This document shows positions 34,725-42,932 of a stretch of DNA of 64,000 nucleotides, piece by piece. The DNA is from Polynucleobacter sp. AP-Titi-500A-B4. GTDB taxonomy: Bacteria > Pseudomonadota > Gammaproteobacteria > Burkholderiales > Burkholderiaceae. Each line of letters starts with the position of its first letter. Within the stretch, counting starts at the first letter, position 1. Under the pieces are notes generated by a model. The model made no database searches. It worked only from the letters and a program-made list of their open reading frames with translations, and was not told the DNA's origin. The translations under genes and the position numbers were made by a program. The DNA lies in assembly GCF_018688095.1 (NCBI RefSeq), contig NZ_CP061311.1, forward strand, positions 248,001 through 312,000, given 5' to 3'.

Positions 34725-35640
34725 TGAATCTCCCAAGATAGCCCCAGCAAGCGAAGAGGCGATAGAGCGCTTTTGCGATGCTTGCTGGCTAGAGGACGGT
34801 CTGGCAAAGAACAGTCTGTCTGCTTATCGAAGGGATCTGTTGTTACTGGCGCAATGGCTATATCGGCAATCTGGCGCTGATCTATATTCGGTTCAAGAAA
34901 AAGATCTCACTGCCTACATAGCGCATCGCAGAGCAGACAAGGCAACTACTGCCAATCGACGACTTACCGTATTCAAACGTTTTTATCGTCATGCTTTACG
35001 TATCAACTTAGTCAAGAGCGATCCGTGCATTGGATTGCGTGCTGCAAAGCAGGCTTTGCGTTTTCCTAAAACATTGAGCGAAGATCAGGTCACTGCTTTG
35101 CTCAATGCGCCCGATATAGAAACTCCGCTGGGTTTGCGTGATCGCACAATGCTTGAACTCATGTATGCCTCTGGCTTACGTGTCTCAGAAATTGTTTCTC
35201 TTAAGACGGTTGCCTTGGGTTTGAATGAGGGCGTCGTACGTGTCGTCAATGGTAAAGGCGGTAAAGAACGTTTAGTGCCTTTTGGTGGCGAAGCGGGGCA
35301 GTGGTTAAGAAGATATCTTGCAGAAGCTCGTACACCACTTCTTGAGGGTAAAACGACTGATGCGGTGTTTGTGGGGCGCCATACTGGTACAGGCCTAACA
35401 AGACAAGCTTTTTGGGCTCTGATTAAGCGTTATGCAACTGTTGCCAATATCCCTGTTGCACTATCACCACACACTCTTCGGCATGCTTTTGCAACGCACC
35501 TACTCAATCATGGTGCTGACTTGAGGGTGGTGCAATTATTACTGGGTCATGCAGACATTTCGACTACGCAGATTTATACCCACGTAGCTAGAGAGCGCCT
35601 TAAATCGATTCATCAGCAGCATCACCCACGTGGTTCATGA
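34717..35640 (+). CDS. xerD: Site-specific tyrosine recombinase XerD
   Basis: XerD acts with XerC at the dif site to resolve chromosome dimers. The 307-residue protein has the SAM-like N-terminal core-binding domain (FCDACWLEDGLAKNSLSAYRRDL) and the catalytic domain with Arg in YASGLRVSEIVSL, Lys in GKGGKERLVPF, H-x-x-R in SPHTLRHAFATHLL, and the nucleophile Tyr in TTQIYTHV. Start is GTG, overlapping yajQ by 8 bases. No mobile-element context is present, so it is a housekeeping recombinase and not an integrase. Confidence 0.95.
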   Translation: MTNESPKIAPASEEAIERFCDACWLEDGLAKNSLSAYRRDLLLLAQWLYRQSGADLYSVQEKDLTAYIAHRRADKATTANRRLTVFKRFYRHALRINLVKSDPCIGLRAAKQALRFPKTLSEDQVTALLNAPDIETPLGLRDRTMLELMYASGLRVSEIVSLKTVALGLNEGVVRVVNGKGGKERLVPFGGEAGQWLRRYLAEARTPLLEGKTTDAVFVGRHTGTGLTRQAFWALIKRYATVANIPVALSPHTLRHAFATHLLNHGADLRVVQLLLGHADISTTQIYTHVARERLKSIHQQHHPRGS

Positions 35641-35671
35641 TTGGAATGCTAAAAGTGTTTAAGATGGCGTT

Positions 35672-36304
35672 ATGACTTTAACCTTAGACCTGTTGTTGAT
35701 TCCGATTGCCTATCTTATCGGCTCTATTTCATTTGCCGTGGTAGTCAGTAAGTGCATGAACCTACCTGATCCACATTCTTATGGTTCTGGCAATCCGGGC
35801 GCTACTAATGTATTGCGAACAGGCAATAAGTTGGCAGCCGGACTCACTTTTCTTGGAGATGCTCTTAAAGGTTATTTTGCGGTGATGCTGGCTCGACTTT
35901 TGTTGGGCGATCAATCGCTCACTTCTTCCTTGGGTTCATGGGTGCTGTGTGGTGTAGTGCTTGCCGTTTTCTTGGGGCATCTGTTTCCAATCTTTCATGG
36001 CTTTAAAGGTGGCAAAGGCGTTGCTACCGCATGCGGTATTTTGTTCGGCGTCAATGTGATCCTTGGTATCGCTACTCTTGGTACCTGGATTATTGTGGCT
36101 GTATTCATGCGCTACTCCTCTTTGGCCGCTTTGGCTGCCGCCGTATTTGGCCCAATGTATTTTGTATTTTTGTTTGGTTTTCAGCCAATGGGTATTGCAC
36201 TGTTAGTGGTGTGCCTACTTTTAATCTGGCGCCATCGTAGCAATATCCAAAATTTACTCAACGGCACAGAAAGCCGAATTGGTTCAAAAAAGAACAAAAC
36301 CTAA
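35672..36304 (+). CDS. plsY: Glycerol-3-phosphate acyltransferase PlsY
   Basis: PlsY transfers an acyl group from acyl-phosphate to glycerol-3-phosphate at the inner membrane, the first step of phospholipid synthesis. The 210-residue polytopic protein has IGSISFAVVVSK, GSGNPGATNVLRTGNK and FHGFKGGKGVATACG, the three conserved loops of the family. It follows xerD by 31 bases. Five membrane segments can be counted, as expected. Confidence 0.95.
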   Translation: MTLTLDLLLIPIAYLIGSISFAVVVSKCMNLPDPHSYGSGNPGATNVLRTGNKLAAGLTFLGDALKGYFAVMLARLLLGDQSLTSSLGSWVLCGVVLAVFLGHLFPIFHGFKGGKGVATACGILFGVNVILGIATLGTWIIVAVFMRYSSLAALAAAVFGPMYFVFLFGFQPMGIALLVVCLLLIWRHRSNIQNLLNGTESRIGSKKNKT

Positions 36305-36332
36305 AGAGCCCAACAGTAGATAAGGAGAAAAA

Positions 36333-36704
36333 ATGACTATTGCTTATGCTTGTGTCTTATTCATGGGGTTATTTCCCTACGTGGCAGCCGGCATCGCCAA
36401 AAAGGGTTTTGATCAATACGACAACAGTATGCCAAGGCAATGGCTCGCTAAGCAAACCGGTTTTAGGGCCAGGGCTAACGCTGCTCAAGCCAACCTTTTT
36501 GAGTCTCTTCCCCTCTTTTTTGCGGCAGTGATCATCGCCTCCATCAATAATGCACCGCAAGCAAGGATCGATTTACTTGCGATTGGCTTTGTCATTGCTC
36601 GTATTGCATATTTAATTTGTTATATCGCTAATTGGCCCAGCACAAGATCAATCGTGTGGTTGTTGGGTTTAATTTGTGTCGTCGCAATATTTTTCCAGAT
36701 CTAA
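36333..36704 (+). CDS. MAPEG-family membrane protein
   Basis: A 123-residue membrane protein with four hydrophobic helices and the MAPEG core (RARANAAQANLFESLPLFFAAV) between helix 1 and 2. Family members include glutathione-dependent transferases in eukaryotes, but the bacterial members' substrates are mostly unknown. It has a GGAG ribosome site and lies 28 bases after plsY. No claim about its substrate can be made from sequence. Confidence 0.85.
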   Translation: MTIAYACVLFMGLFPYVAAGIAKKGFDQYDNSMPRQWLAKQTGFRARANAAQANLFESLPLFFAAVIIASINNAPQARIDLLAIGFVIARIAYLICYIANWPSTRSIVWLLGLICVVAIFFQI

Positions 36705-36721
36705 ATAAGATAATCCTCAAG

Positions 36722-37504
36722 ATGGCAACCAAAAAAACATCCAATTCAGTATCGGCTAAGAAGGTCACAAAGAAATCTGTGACTACTAAATCGACAGTTA
36801 AAAAATCTACCAACAAGAGAGGCGAGTCCGGTCTTCCGCTCTCAGTTGTGATCCGTCGCCGTATTGAGGCGCAGAAAGCGCGCTTTCATGCAAATGACAA
36901 TATTGCTGCTTTTATTAAACCAGGCGAGCTAGAGCGTTTAGTTGATGAAGTTTCTGAAAAGATGCAGGCTGTATTAGAGAGTCTAGTTATTGATACTAAG
37001 AATGATCACAACACCAGAAATACCAGCCAGCGCGTAGCCAAGATGTATGTGCAAGAAGTATTTAATGGTCGTTACGTTGAGCAACCCACCTTGACGAAAT
37101 TTCCGAACGTGAGTCGCTTAAACGAGCTCATGATTATTGGCCCCATTACCGTACGAAGTGCATGCTCTCATCATCTGTGCCCCATCATGGGCCGCATTTG
37201 GATTGGCGTTCTACCTAGTAAGGAGTCTGCGTTAATTGGCCTATCCAAATACTCGCGATTAACTGAGTGGGTCATGTGTAGACCCCAGATTCAAGAAGAG
37301 GCTGTAGTGGAGTTGGCTGACATGCTCGAGAAAAAGATTAAACCAATTGGTGTTGCTGTAGTGATGGACGCTGATCACTTTTGCATGCAATGGCGTGGTG
37401 TAAAAGATCGTGACTCCAAGATGATTAATAGCGTGATGCGTGGAGCTTTCTTAAAAGACTCTAATCTACGTCGTGAGTTTTTAGCATTAATTGATCGTAA
37501 GTAA
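36722..37504 (+). CDS. folE: GTP cyclohydrolase I
   Basis: FolE converts GTP to dihydroneopterin triphosphate, the entry to folate and tetrahydrobiopterin. The catalytic domain (from ~residue 65) has zinc ligands in ACSHHLCPIMG and in DADHFCMQWRG, plus IGLSKYSRL and RPQIQEEA. The ATG at 36722 gives 260 residues; the frame is open upstream to 36632 but that overlaps the MAPEG gene. An extra N-terminal tail of ~35 Lys/Thr/Ser-rich residues (AKKVTKKSVTTKSTVKKSTNK) is unusual. The function call is firm. Confidence 0.94.
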   Translation: MATKKTSNSVSAKKVTKKSVTTKSTVKKSTNKRGESGLPLSVVIRRRIEAQKARFHANDNIAAFIKPGELERLVDEVSEKMQAVLESLVIDTKNDHNTRNTSQRVAKMYVQEVFNGRYVEQPTLTKFPNVSRLNELMIIGPITVRSACSHHLCPIMGRIWIGVLPSKESALIGLSKYSRLTEWVMCRPQIQEEAVVELADMLEKKIKPIGVAVVMDADHFCMQWRGVKDRDSKMINSVMRGAFLKDSNLRREFLALIDRK

Positions 37505-37510
37505 TCTAGC

Positions 37511-37726
37511 GTGCGTCGTATACGCCTTTACATCAATCTTATCTTGTCGGTGGGTATGCTTGCAGCATGCGCCTCTATTCCCGATAAAAATGTAGACCCC
37601 AGTAAAAATAATGCTGTTAATTTTCGTAAAGATCTCAAAGAATGTAGAGAGGACTATCCAGAGGCTGGCTCTGGGGTGCATATCCGCCAATGGGAGGGCT
37701 GCATGAATTTAAAAGGTTGGCGCTAA
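37511..37726 (+). CDS. Small putative lipoprotein
   Basis: A 71-residue protein from a GTG start six bases after folE. The first 20 residues form a signal peptide with a lipobox LAAC, so the mature protein would be a ~52-residue lipoprotein with acylated Cys. The rest contains two more Cys (KECRED, EGCMN), which could form a disulfide, and a high proportion of charged residues. I do not recognise a family. Its position suggests cotranscription with folE but no functional link is evident. Confidence 0.7.
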   Translation: MRRIRLYINLILSVGMLAACASIPDKNVDPSKNNAVNFRKDLKECREDYPEAGSGVHIRQWEGCMNLKGWR

Positions 37727-37747
37727 TCTCCGGGATAACTTATTTGG

Positions 37748-37762
37748 TGAGAATAATTCTCA
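37748..37762. promoter_or_regulatory. Fur-box-like palindrome upstream of the HiPIP gene
   Basis: TGAGAATAATTCTCA is a perfect 7-1-7 palindrome that fits the Fur heptamer pattern TGATAATxATTATCA with one change per arm, a form well known in natural Fur boxes. It lies ~120 bases before the HiPIP start and overlaps AT-rich promoter-like sequence (TATATT at 37765). It suggests iron-dependent control of the downstream gene. Confidence 0.65.
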
Positions 37763-37882
37763 TCTATATTTGTATATAAATCAGTGGGTTATGTGCACTC
37801 TAGCAAGTCCAAATCATCTCCACTATGATCAGCACAGTTTTAGAGATTCTTACTGCTGATCGTTTTACTTTTTGGAGAACCC

Positions 37883-38161
37883 ATGAAAAATAGTCGTCGC
37901 CAATTTATGATTTTGTCCGCTGCTGGTGCTTGCACTTTGGCATTGAACGGTAAAGTTCAAGCTCAAGCAATGGTTGCTGAATCTGATCCACAAGCCAAGG
38001 CTTTGAAGTATATTGCAGTCTCTGACGTTGCTGGCAAGAATTGCGCTAATTGCGCTCTCTACCAAGGCAAACCAGATTCCGCCGCAGGTGGTTGTGCTTT
38101 ATTCGCTGGTAAGCAAGTGGCTGCTAAAGCCCATTGCAGTGCTTGGGCCAAGAAAGCTTAA
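37883..38161 (+). CDS. High-potential iron-sulfur protein (HiPIP)
   Basis: A 92-residue periplasmic [4Fe-4S] electron carrier. The N-terminus has a Tat signal (SRRQFMILSAAGACTL) with cleavage around VQAQA. Four cluster Cys are in the HiPIP pattern: CANCALYQG, then GGCALF and HCSAW. Mature size is ~65-70 residues, typical. HiPIPs carry electrons to terminal oxidases or photosynthetic reaction centres; the partner cannot be told here. It has a GGAG ribosome site and a Fur-like box upstream. Confidence 0.93.
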   Translation: MKNSRRQFMILSAAGACTLALNGKVQAQAMVAESDPQAKALKYIAVSDVAGKNCANCALYQGKPDSAAGGCALFAGKQVAAKAHCSAWAKKA

Positions 38162-38178
38162 GCTAGCTTAATAAATAT

Positions 38179-38228
38179 ATGAGGTGAATATTTACCTCAT
38201 TTAAAAAGACTGCTGCGGCAGTCTTTTT
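38179..38228 (+). terminator. Double hairpin terminator after the HiPIP gene
   Basis: A first hairpin, ATGAGGT/ACCTCAT, at 38179-38200 is followed immediately by an 11-bp stem (AAAAAGACTGC/GCAGTCTTTTT) with a TGCG loop at 38203-38228. The second is a classic Rho-independent terminator with a T-run. Confidence 0.9.
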
Positions 38229-38288
38229 TATTGCATATAGAAAATCCCTGTATTTGCAGTAAGGCTTTATGATGAGTTGTAATCGGTA

Positions 38289-38855
38289 ATGCTAAAGACT
38301 TTAAGAAAATTAAAAATGAACCGCACCATCAAGCACCTAATACAACGCTGCGCTTTTTATTTTGGGGGTGACCAGCCTTATGTGAGCTGGACCGAGCGTC
38401 TTCGATCAAGCGTAGGGTCGCTTCTGGGTTTGTTTTTGGTCTTCGCTATTGCCAAATTACTGGGTGAGCTGACTGGCATTGATGAGTGGTTGATGGCTTC
38501 ATTGGGAGCAAGTGCTTTGTTGGTTTTTGCTTTGCCTGGGAGTCCAATGGCTCAGCCATGGGCCGTGATTGCTGGCAATACTTTATCTGCTCTGATTGGC
38601 ATTACTGCCGCTATTGTGATTCCGGATTCTGTATTGGCCATGCCACTTGCAGCCAGCCTATCCATCTTGGGAATGTTTATCTTACGATGCCTGCATCCAC
38701 CTGCAGCAGCCGTTGCTTTAATTGCAGTGTTGGGGCACGTTACGCATTACCGTTATGCCTTCTTTCCAGTCATGGTTGATTCAGTGCTTTTAGTCATCGC
38801 CGCAGGAATGTATAGCAACCTGACTGGCAAAAAGTACCCAAATAGACCTAATTAA
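38289..38855 (+). CDS. HPP-family membrane protein
   Basis: A 188-residue protein of the HPP family, named for the His-Pro-Pro motif visible in LRCLHPPAAAVAL. Four to five hydrophobic helices follow a basic, cytoplasmic N-terminus (SWTERLRSSVGSLLGLFLV). Some plant and cyanobacterial members take part in nitrite transport; no such role is shown for this gene. A second in-frame ATG at 38316 is an equally plausible start, giving 179 residues. The gene is flanked by the HiPIP terminator and an intergenic region with a small minus-strand gene. Confidence 0.85.
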   Translation: MLKTLRKLKMNRTIKHLIQRCAFYFGGDQPYVSWTERLRSSVGSLLGLFLVFAIAKLLGELTGIDEWLMASLGASALLVFALPGSPMAQPWAVIAGNTLSALIGITAAIVIPDSVLAMPLAASLSILGMFILRCLHPPAAAVALIAVLGHVTHYRYAFFPVMVDSVLLVIAAGMYSNLTGKKYPNRPN

Positions 38856-38899
38856 TCTCTAATTGGGCCTATTTTTTATCTAAAAGCCACCCAATGAAT

Positions 38900-39046
38900 T
38901 TATTTAATTTTAGTGGCGGCGATTGAAGCGATGCAATCTTTAATGCCGTAATTTTGGTATTTGCCCACATTTTCTTTTTTCAGTGACTGGGCACACTCAT
39001 TTACAGAGTTACGAACGTTGATTTTTGGGATATTGCTACCGGTCAT
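38900..39046 (-). CDS. 48-residue unknown small protein
   Basis: A short open frame on the minus strand with a strong AGGAG ribosome site six bases before its ATG (39046). The product begins MTGSNIPKINVRNS and has two Cys in NECAQS and KDCIAS, 20 residues apart, and ends IAATKIK. No membrane helix or signal peptide is present, so it should be a soluble cytosolic peptide. I do not recognise a family. The ribosome site and the otherwise empty gap are the main support; 177 bases upstream could hold its promoter. Confidence 0.65.
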   Translation of the reverse strand: MTGSNIPKINVRNSVNECAQSLKKENVGKYQNYGIKDCIASIAATKIK

Positions 39047-39223
39047 TTTGGCTCCTATTGGCTAATTATTAATAACGTTTTTATTGCCCTTGCGCTATCT
39101 TGCGCTTTTATTGGTTTTAGCGCCTATTTTATAAAAGGTTTTGGCGCCCGATAAAGCGATAAAATCTACAGCTAATAGTTTAAATATCAGTTAATTGCAG
39201 AATATATTCAAAAGGTTAGCTAT
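39047..39223. promoter_or_regulatory. Divergent promoter region with inverted and direct repeats
   Basis: This gap separates the 48-residue minus-strand gene from manC. It holds two 10-base-period copies of CTTGCGCT (39090 and 39100), then GCGCC and GGCGC arms around an AT-rich TTTTATAAAA core (39120-39148). On the minus strand TATAAA in this core could be the -10 of the small gene. On the plus strand AAAGG at 39211-39215 is the manC ribosome site. Confidence 0.4.
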
Positions 39224-40699
39224 TTGCCCATGACGCAAGTTTTACCCGTAATTCTCTGTGGAGGGTCTGGAACTCGTCTCTGGCCGCTTTCTCGCTCAGG
39301 TTTTCCTAAGCAGTTTTTGGTTCTGTCTGGCAATGATGCTCAGCAAAGTCTTTTTCAAGAGGCTATTGGGCGCATTCATGCGGTAGAAGGCAAAAATATT
39401 TCCTTGGGTCAAACAGTCATTGTGACCAATGAAGAACATCGCTTTCTGGCGCTGGATCAATTGCGTGAGCTAAAGAATGTTTCTGCATCCTTATTGCTTG
39501 AACCATCTGGCCGTAATACTGCCCCTGCATTAACGCTTGCCGCTTTGTATGCCAAAGAGCAGGGTAATGATCCTATTTTGGTGGTAACGCCTGCAGATCA
39601 AACCGTCACTAACCCCACTGCATTTTCTGCGACATTAGCAAAAGCAATCGAGATTGCACAGAAGGGTGCCATCGCTATTCTGGGCATCACTCCTAAAACA
39701 CCAGAGACTGGTTATGGCTACATTAAAGTTCAAGGCAACAAAAGTCATGATCAATCTACCGGATATACCGTTGAGCGCTTTGTCGAAAAGCCAGATGCGC
39801 AAACTGCTAAAAAGTATTTAGAAGAGGGCGGCTTCTTTTGGAATGGCGGCATGTTTGTATTAAAGGCGAGTGTTTGGTTGGCTGCTTTAGAGGCTTATCG
39901 ACCTGATATCTTGGAAGCCACTCAAAAATCTTGGAGCACCAAAACAATGGATAGCTCTGGCGATGCTGTCTTTATTCGCCCTGAAAAAGACCTGTTCAAT
40001 GCCATCCCCAGTGAGTCTATTGACTACGCTGTAATTGAAAAATGCCCTGGCTCACATTTTCCTATTCAGATGGTCGAGCTAGACGCCGGCTGGAATGACT
40101 TAGGTGCATGGGATGCTGTATGGCAAGTTGGCAAGCAGGATTCAGATGGAAACGTCACTAGTGGCGATACGCTGCTTACTAATTCAAAAAACTCTTTAGT
40201 GCATGCGAGCAGTCGCTTAGTTAGTGCTGTTGGTATCGAAAATTTAATCATTGTTGAAACCGCCGATGCGGTGTTGGTGGCTGATAGAAAAAATAGTCAA
40301 GATGTCAAAAATATTGTTGGGCAACTAGAGGCTCAAAAGCGGGAAGAGAAAAACCTCCATCGCAAAGTGTCTCGGCCTTGGGGTTGGTATGACAGTGTGG
40401 ATGAGGGTGAGCGCTTTAAAGTCAAGCGTATTCAAGTAAAGCCTGGCGCAAGCCTTTCTTTGCAGATGCACCACCACCGTGCAGAGCATTGGATTGTGGT
40501 CAAAGGCGTAGCTGAGATTACCAATGGTGATCAAGTGATTACGCTCACAGAGAATCAAAGCACTTATATTCCTCAAGGCCAGAAGCATCGCTTGGCCAAC
40601 CCCGGCAATACCCCGCTAGAAATTATTGAAGTCCAGTCGGGCAGTTATCTGGGCGAGGATGATATTGTGAGATTTGAAGATACCTATGGTAGAAGCTAA
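39224..40699 (+). CDS. manC: Mannose-1-phosphate guanylyltransferase / mannose-6-phosphate isomerase
   Basis: A bifunctional 491-residue enzyme that makes GDP-mannose. The N-terminal nucleotidyltransferase has GGSGTRLWPLSR and FVEKPD; the C-terminal type II isomerase cupin (from ~residue 375) has RPWGWYDSV, SLQMHHHRAEHWIVV and IPQGQKHRLANPG. Start is TTG at 39224, eight bases after AAAGG; the ATG at 39230 is further from it. It is the first gene of manC-gmd-fcl, and GDP-mannose feeds the next two steps. Confidence 0.96.
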   Translation: MPMTQVLPVILCGGSGTRLWPLSRSGFPKQFLVLSGNDAQQSLFQEAIGRIHAVEGKNISLGQTVIVTNEEHRFLALDQLRELKNVSASLLLEPSGRNTAPALTLAALYAKEQGNDPILVVTPADQTVTNPTAFSATLAKAIEIAQKGAIAILGITPKTPETGYGYIKVQGNKSHDQSTGYTVERFVEKPDAQTAKKYLEEGGFFWNGGMFVLKASVWLAALEAYRPDILEATQKSWSTKTMDSSGDAVFIRPEKDLFNAIPSESIDYAVIEKCPGSHFPIQMVELDAGWNDLGAWDAVWQVGKQDSDGNVTSGDTLLTNSKNSLVHASSRLVSAVGIENLIIVETADAVLVADRKNSQDVKNIVGQLEAQKREEKNLHRKVSRPWGWYDSVDEGERFKVKRIQVKPGASLSLQMHHHRAEHWIVVKGVAEITNGDQVITLTENQSTYIPQGQKHRLANPGNTPLEIIEVQSGSYLGEDDIVRFEDTYGRS

Positions 40700-40765
40700 G
40701 GTATAAGCTAATTTATAGCAGAACAAATAGAGATTGAAATACGCAAAGAGTAGAGAGTTGAGATT

Positions 40766-41893
40766 ATGAGTAAACAAAAAGTTGCTTTGATTACCGGCAT
40801 CACTGGCCAAGACGGTTCCTATTTAGCAGAGTTCTTGCTAGAAAAGGGCTACATTGTTCATGGGATTAAGCGCCGCGCTTCTTCTTTTAATACTGAGCGC
40901 ATTGATCATATTTATCAAGATCCACACATTAATCACCCAGATTTGATTTTGCATTACGGTGATTTAACGGACACCAGCAACTTAGTTCGTATTATTCAAG
41001 AATGTCAGCCAGATGAGATTTATAACTTGGGCGCGCAGTCTCATGTCGCAGTCTCTTTTGAGTCTCCTGAATATACTGCTGATGTCGATGCCATTGGCCC
41101 CCTTCGTATGCTAGAAGCAATTCGCATTTTGGGGTTAGAGAAAAAAACTCGCTTCTATCAAGCATCTACTTCTGAGCTCTATGGTTTGGTGCAAGAGATT
41201 CCACAAAAAGAAACTACACCTTTTTATCCACGTAGTCCTTATGCAGTCGCCAAGATGTACGCTTACTGGATCACAGTAAATTACCGCGAAGCTTATGGAA
41301 TTTATGCGTGTAATGGCATATTGTTTAATCATGAATCCAAGCGACGTGGCGAAACTTTTGTAACCCGAAAAGTGACTCGTGGTTTGGCCAATATTGCTCA
41401 AGGCTTAGAGAAGTGTTTGTTCATGGGCAATATTGATGCTCTGCGTGACTGGGGTCACGCTAAAGACTATGTGCGCATGCAATGGCTCATGCTTCAACAA
41501 GATAAACCAGAAGATTTTGTCATTGCTACAGGTGTACAGTTCACTGTTCGTGAATTTATTATCCGTAGTGCTAAACAATTGGGTATTACGCTCAAGTTTG
41601 AAGGTGCTGCCGAGAGTGAAAAAGCGATCGTTGCTTCTATTGACGGTGACAAAGCCCCGGCTTTAAAAGTAGGTGATGTGATCGTACAAATTGATCCGCG
41701 CTACTACCGTCCAACGGAAGTTGAAACCCTCTTAGGCGATCCAACTAAAGCAAAAACAAAACTCGGCTGGGTTCCAGAAATCACCTTAGATCAAATGATT
41801 GTAGAAATGGTAGCCAGTGATCTTGAGAAGGCCAAGCAGCATGCGCTGCTGGCAAAGCATGGCTACTCAGTATCGGTTGGTAAAGAAAACTAA
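40766..41893 (+). CDS. gmd: GDP-mannose 4,6-dehydratase
   Basis: Gmd turns GDP-mannose into GDP-4-keto-6-deoxymannose, the branch point to GDP-fucose. The 375-residue extended SDR has the NADP loop ITGITGQDGSYLAEFLL, KRRASSFNTERIDH for NADP phosphate binding, STSELYG and the YAVAK dyad, followed by NHESKRRGETFVTRKV. All catalytic residues I can place are present. It overlaps no neighbour and is followed by fcl. Confidence 0.97.
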   Translation: MSKQKVALITGITGQDGSYLAEFLLEKGYIVHGIKRRASSFNTERIDHIYQDPHINHPDLILHYGDLTDTSNLVRIIQECQPDEIYNLGAQSHVAVSFESPEYTADVDAIGPLRMLEAIRILGLEKKTRFYQASTSELYGLVQEIPQKETTPFYPRSPYAVAKMYAYWITVNYREAYGIYACNGILFNHESKRRGETFVTRKVTRGLANIAQGLEKCLFMGNIDALRDWGHAKDYVRMQWLMLQQDKPEDFVIATGVQFTVREFIIRSAKQLGITLKFEGAAESEKAIVASIDGDKAPALKVGDVIVQIDPRYYRPTEVETLLGDPTKAKTKLGWVPEITLDQMIVEMVASDLEKAKQHALLAKHGYSVSVGKEN

Positions 41894-41918
41894 AAGAAAT
41901 CATCAACCAAAGAAAAGT

Positions 41919-42932
41919 ATGAGTTCTGATTTGGACCTAAAAAATCAAAAAATCTATGTAGCTGGTCATCGCGGTATGGTGGGTTCTGCCATTGTGCGCA
42001 ATTTGCAAGCTCAGGGCTACACCAATATTGTCACGAGAACCCACGCTGAACTGGATTTAACGAATCAGGCTGCAGTACAGGCATTCTTTGAGAAAGAAAA
42101 GCCAGATCAAGTGTATTTAGCAGCAGCCAAGGTCGGCGGTATTCATGCGAACAATGCCTTTCCTGCTGAATTTATTTATGACAACTTGATGGTGCAAAAC
42201 AATGTCATTCATCAGGCATTTAAGAGTGGCATTAAAAGACTTCTCTTTTTGGGCTCAAGCTGTATCTATCCGAAGTTAGCTCCCCAACCTATGAGTGAAG
42301 ATGCCTTGCTCACGGGGAAATTAGAGCCAACGAACGAGCCTTATGCGATTGCCAAAATTGCAGGCATCAAAATGTGTGAAAGTTACAACCGTCAGTACGG
42401 TCAAAGCCATGGGATTGATTACCGCTCGGTAATGCCTACTAATTTGTACGGACCAGGCGATAACTATCACCCTGAAAACAGTCATGTGATTCCAGCTTTA
42501 ATCAGAAGATTTCATGAGGCTAAAGTGAGCAATGCTCCTGAGGTAGTGATTTGGGGTACAGGTACTCCACGTCGGGAGTTTCTGTATGTGGATGATATGG
42601 CTGCCGCATCAGTATTTGTCATGGGATTAGATAAGGCTATCTATGACGAACAAACAGTACCAATGCAAAGCCATATTAATGTTGGTTTTGGAAGTGACAT
42701 CACCATTGCACAGCTAGCCCAAGCTATTGCTAAAGCAACAGGTTATCAAGGAGCAATCAATTTTGACCCAAGTAAACCTGATGGGGCGCCACGAAAATGG
42801 ATGGACTCAAATCTCTTAAAGCATCTTGGGTGGAATCCTGGTGTTCAATTAGAAGACGGACTTTATCTTGCCTACACAGATTTTCAGAGAAATGAAAATA
42901 GAGATGGGGGTCTAGGTGACTCAATTTTTTGA
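41919..42932 (+). CDS. fcl: GDP-L-fucose synthase
   Basis: Fcl (WcaG) epimerises and reduces GDP-4-keto-6-deoxymannose to GDP-L-fucose with NADPH. The ATG at 41919 follows the gmd stop by 25 bases; the frame is open earlier but inside gmd. The protein shows GHRGMVGSAIV near residue 15, GSSCIYPKLAPQPM with the catalytic Cys, and the YAIAK dyad. The FLYVDDMA segment and normal length (337) support it. The 3' end overlaps the next gene by 17 bases. Confidence 0.96.
   Translation: MSSDLDLKNQKIYVAGHRGMVGSAIVRNLQAQGYTNIVTRTHAELDLTNQAAVQAFFEKEKPDQVYLAAAKVGGIHANNAFPAEFIYDNLMVQNNVIHQAFKSGIKRLLFLGSSCIYPKLAPQPMSEDALLTGKLEPTNEPYAIAKIAGIKMCESYNRQYGQSHGIDYRSVMPTNLYGPGDNYHPENSHVIPALIRRFHEAKVSNAPEVVIWGTGTPRREFLYVDDMAAASVFVMGLDKAIYDEQTVPMQSHINVGFGSDITIAQLAQAIAKATGYQGAINFDPSKPDGAPRKWMDSNLLKHLGWNPGVQLEDGLYLAYTDFQRNENRDGGLGDSIF

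Noticed and set aside
34717..35640. Phage or integron integrase
   Set aside because: Length, signature residues and the yajQ/plsY context fit XerD; no att-like repeats or mobile genes are adjacent.
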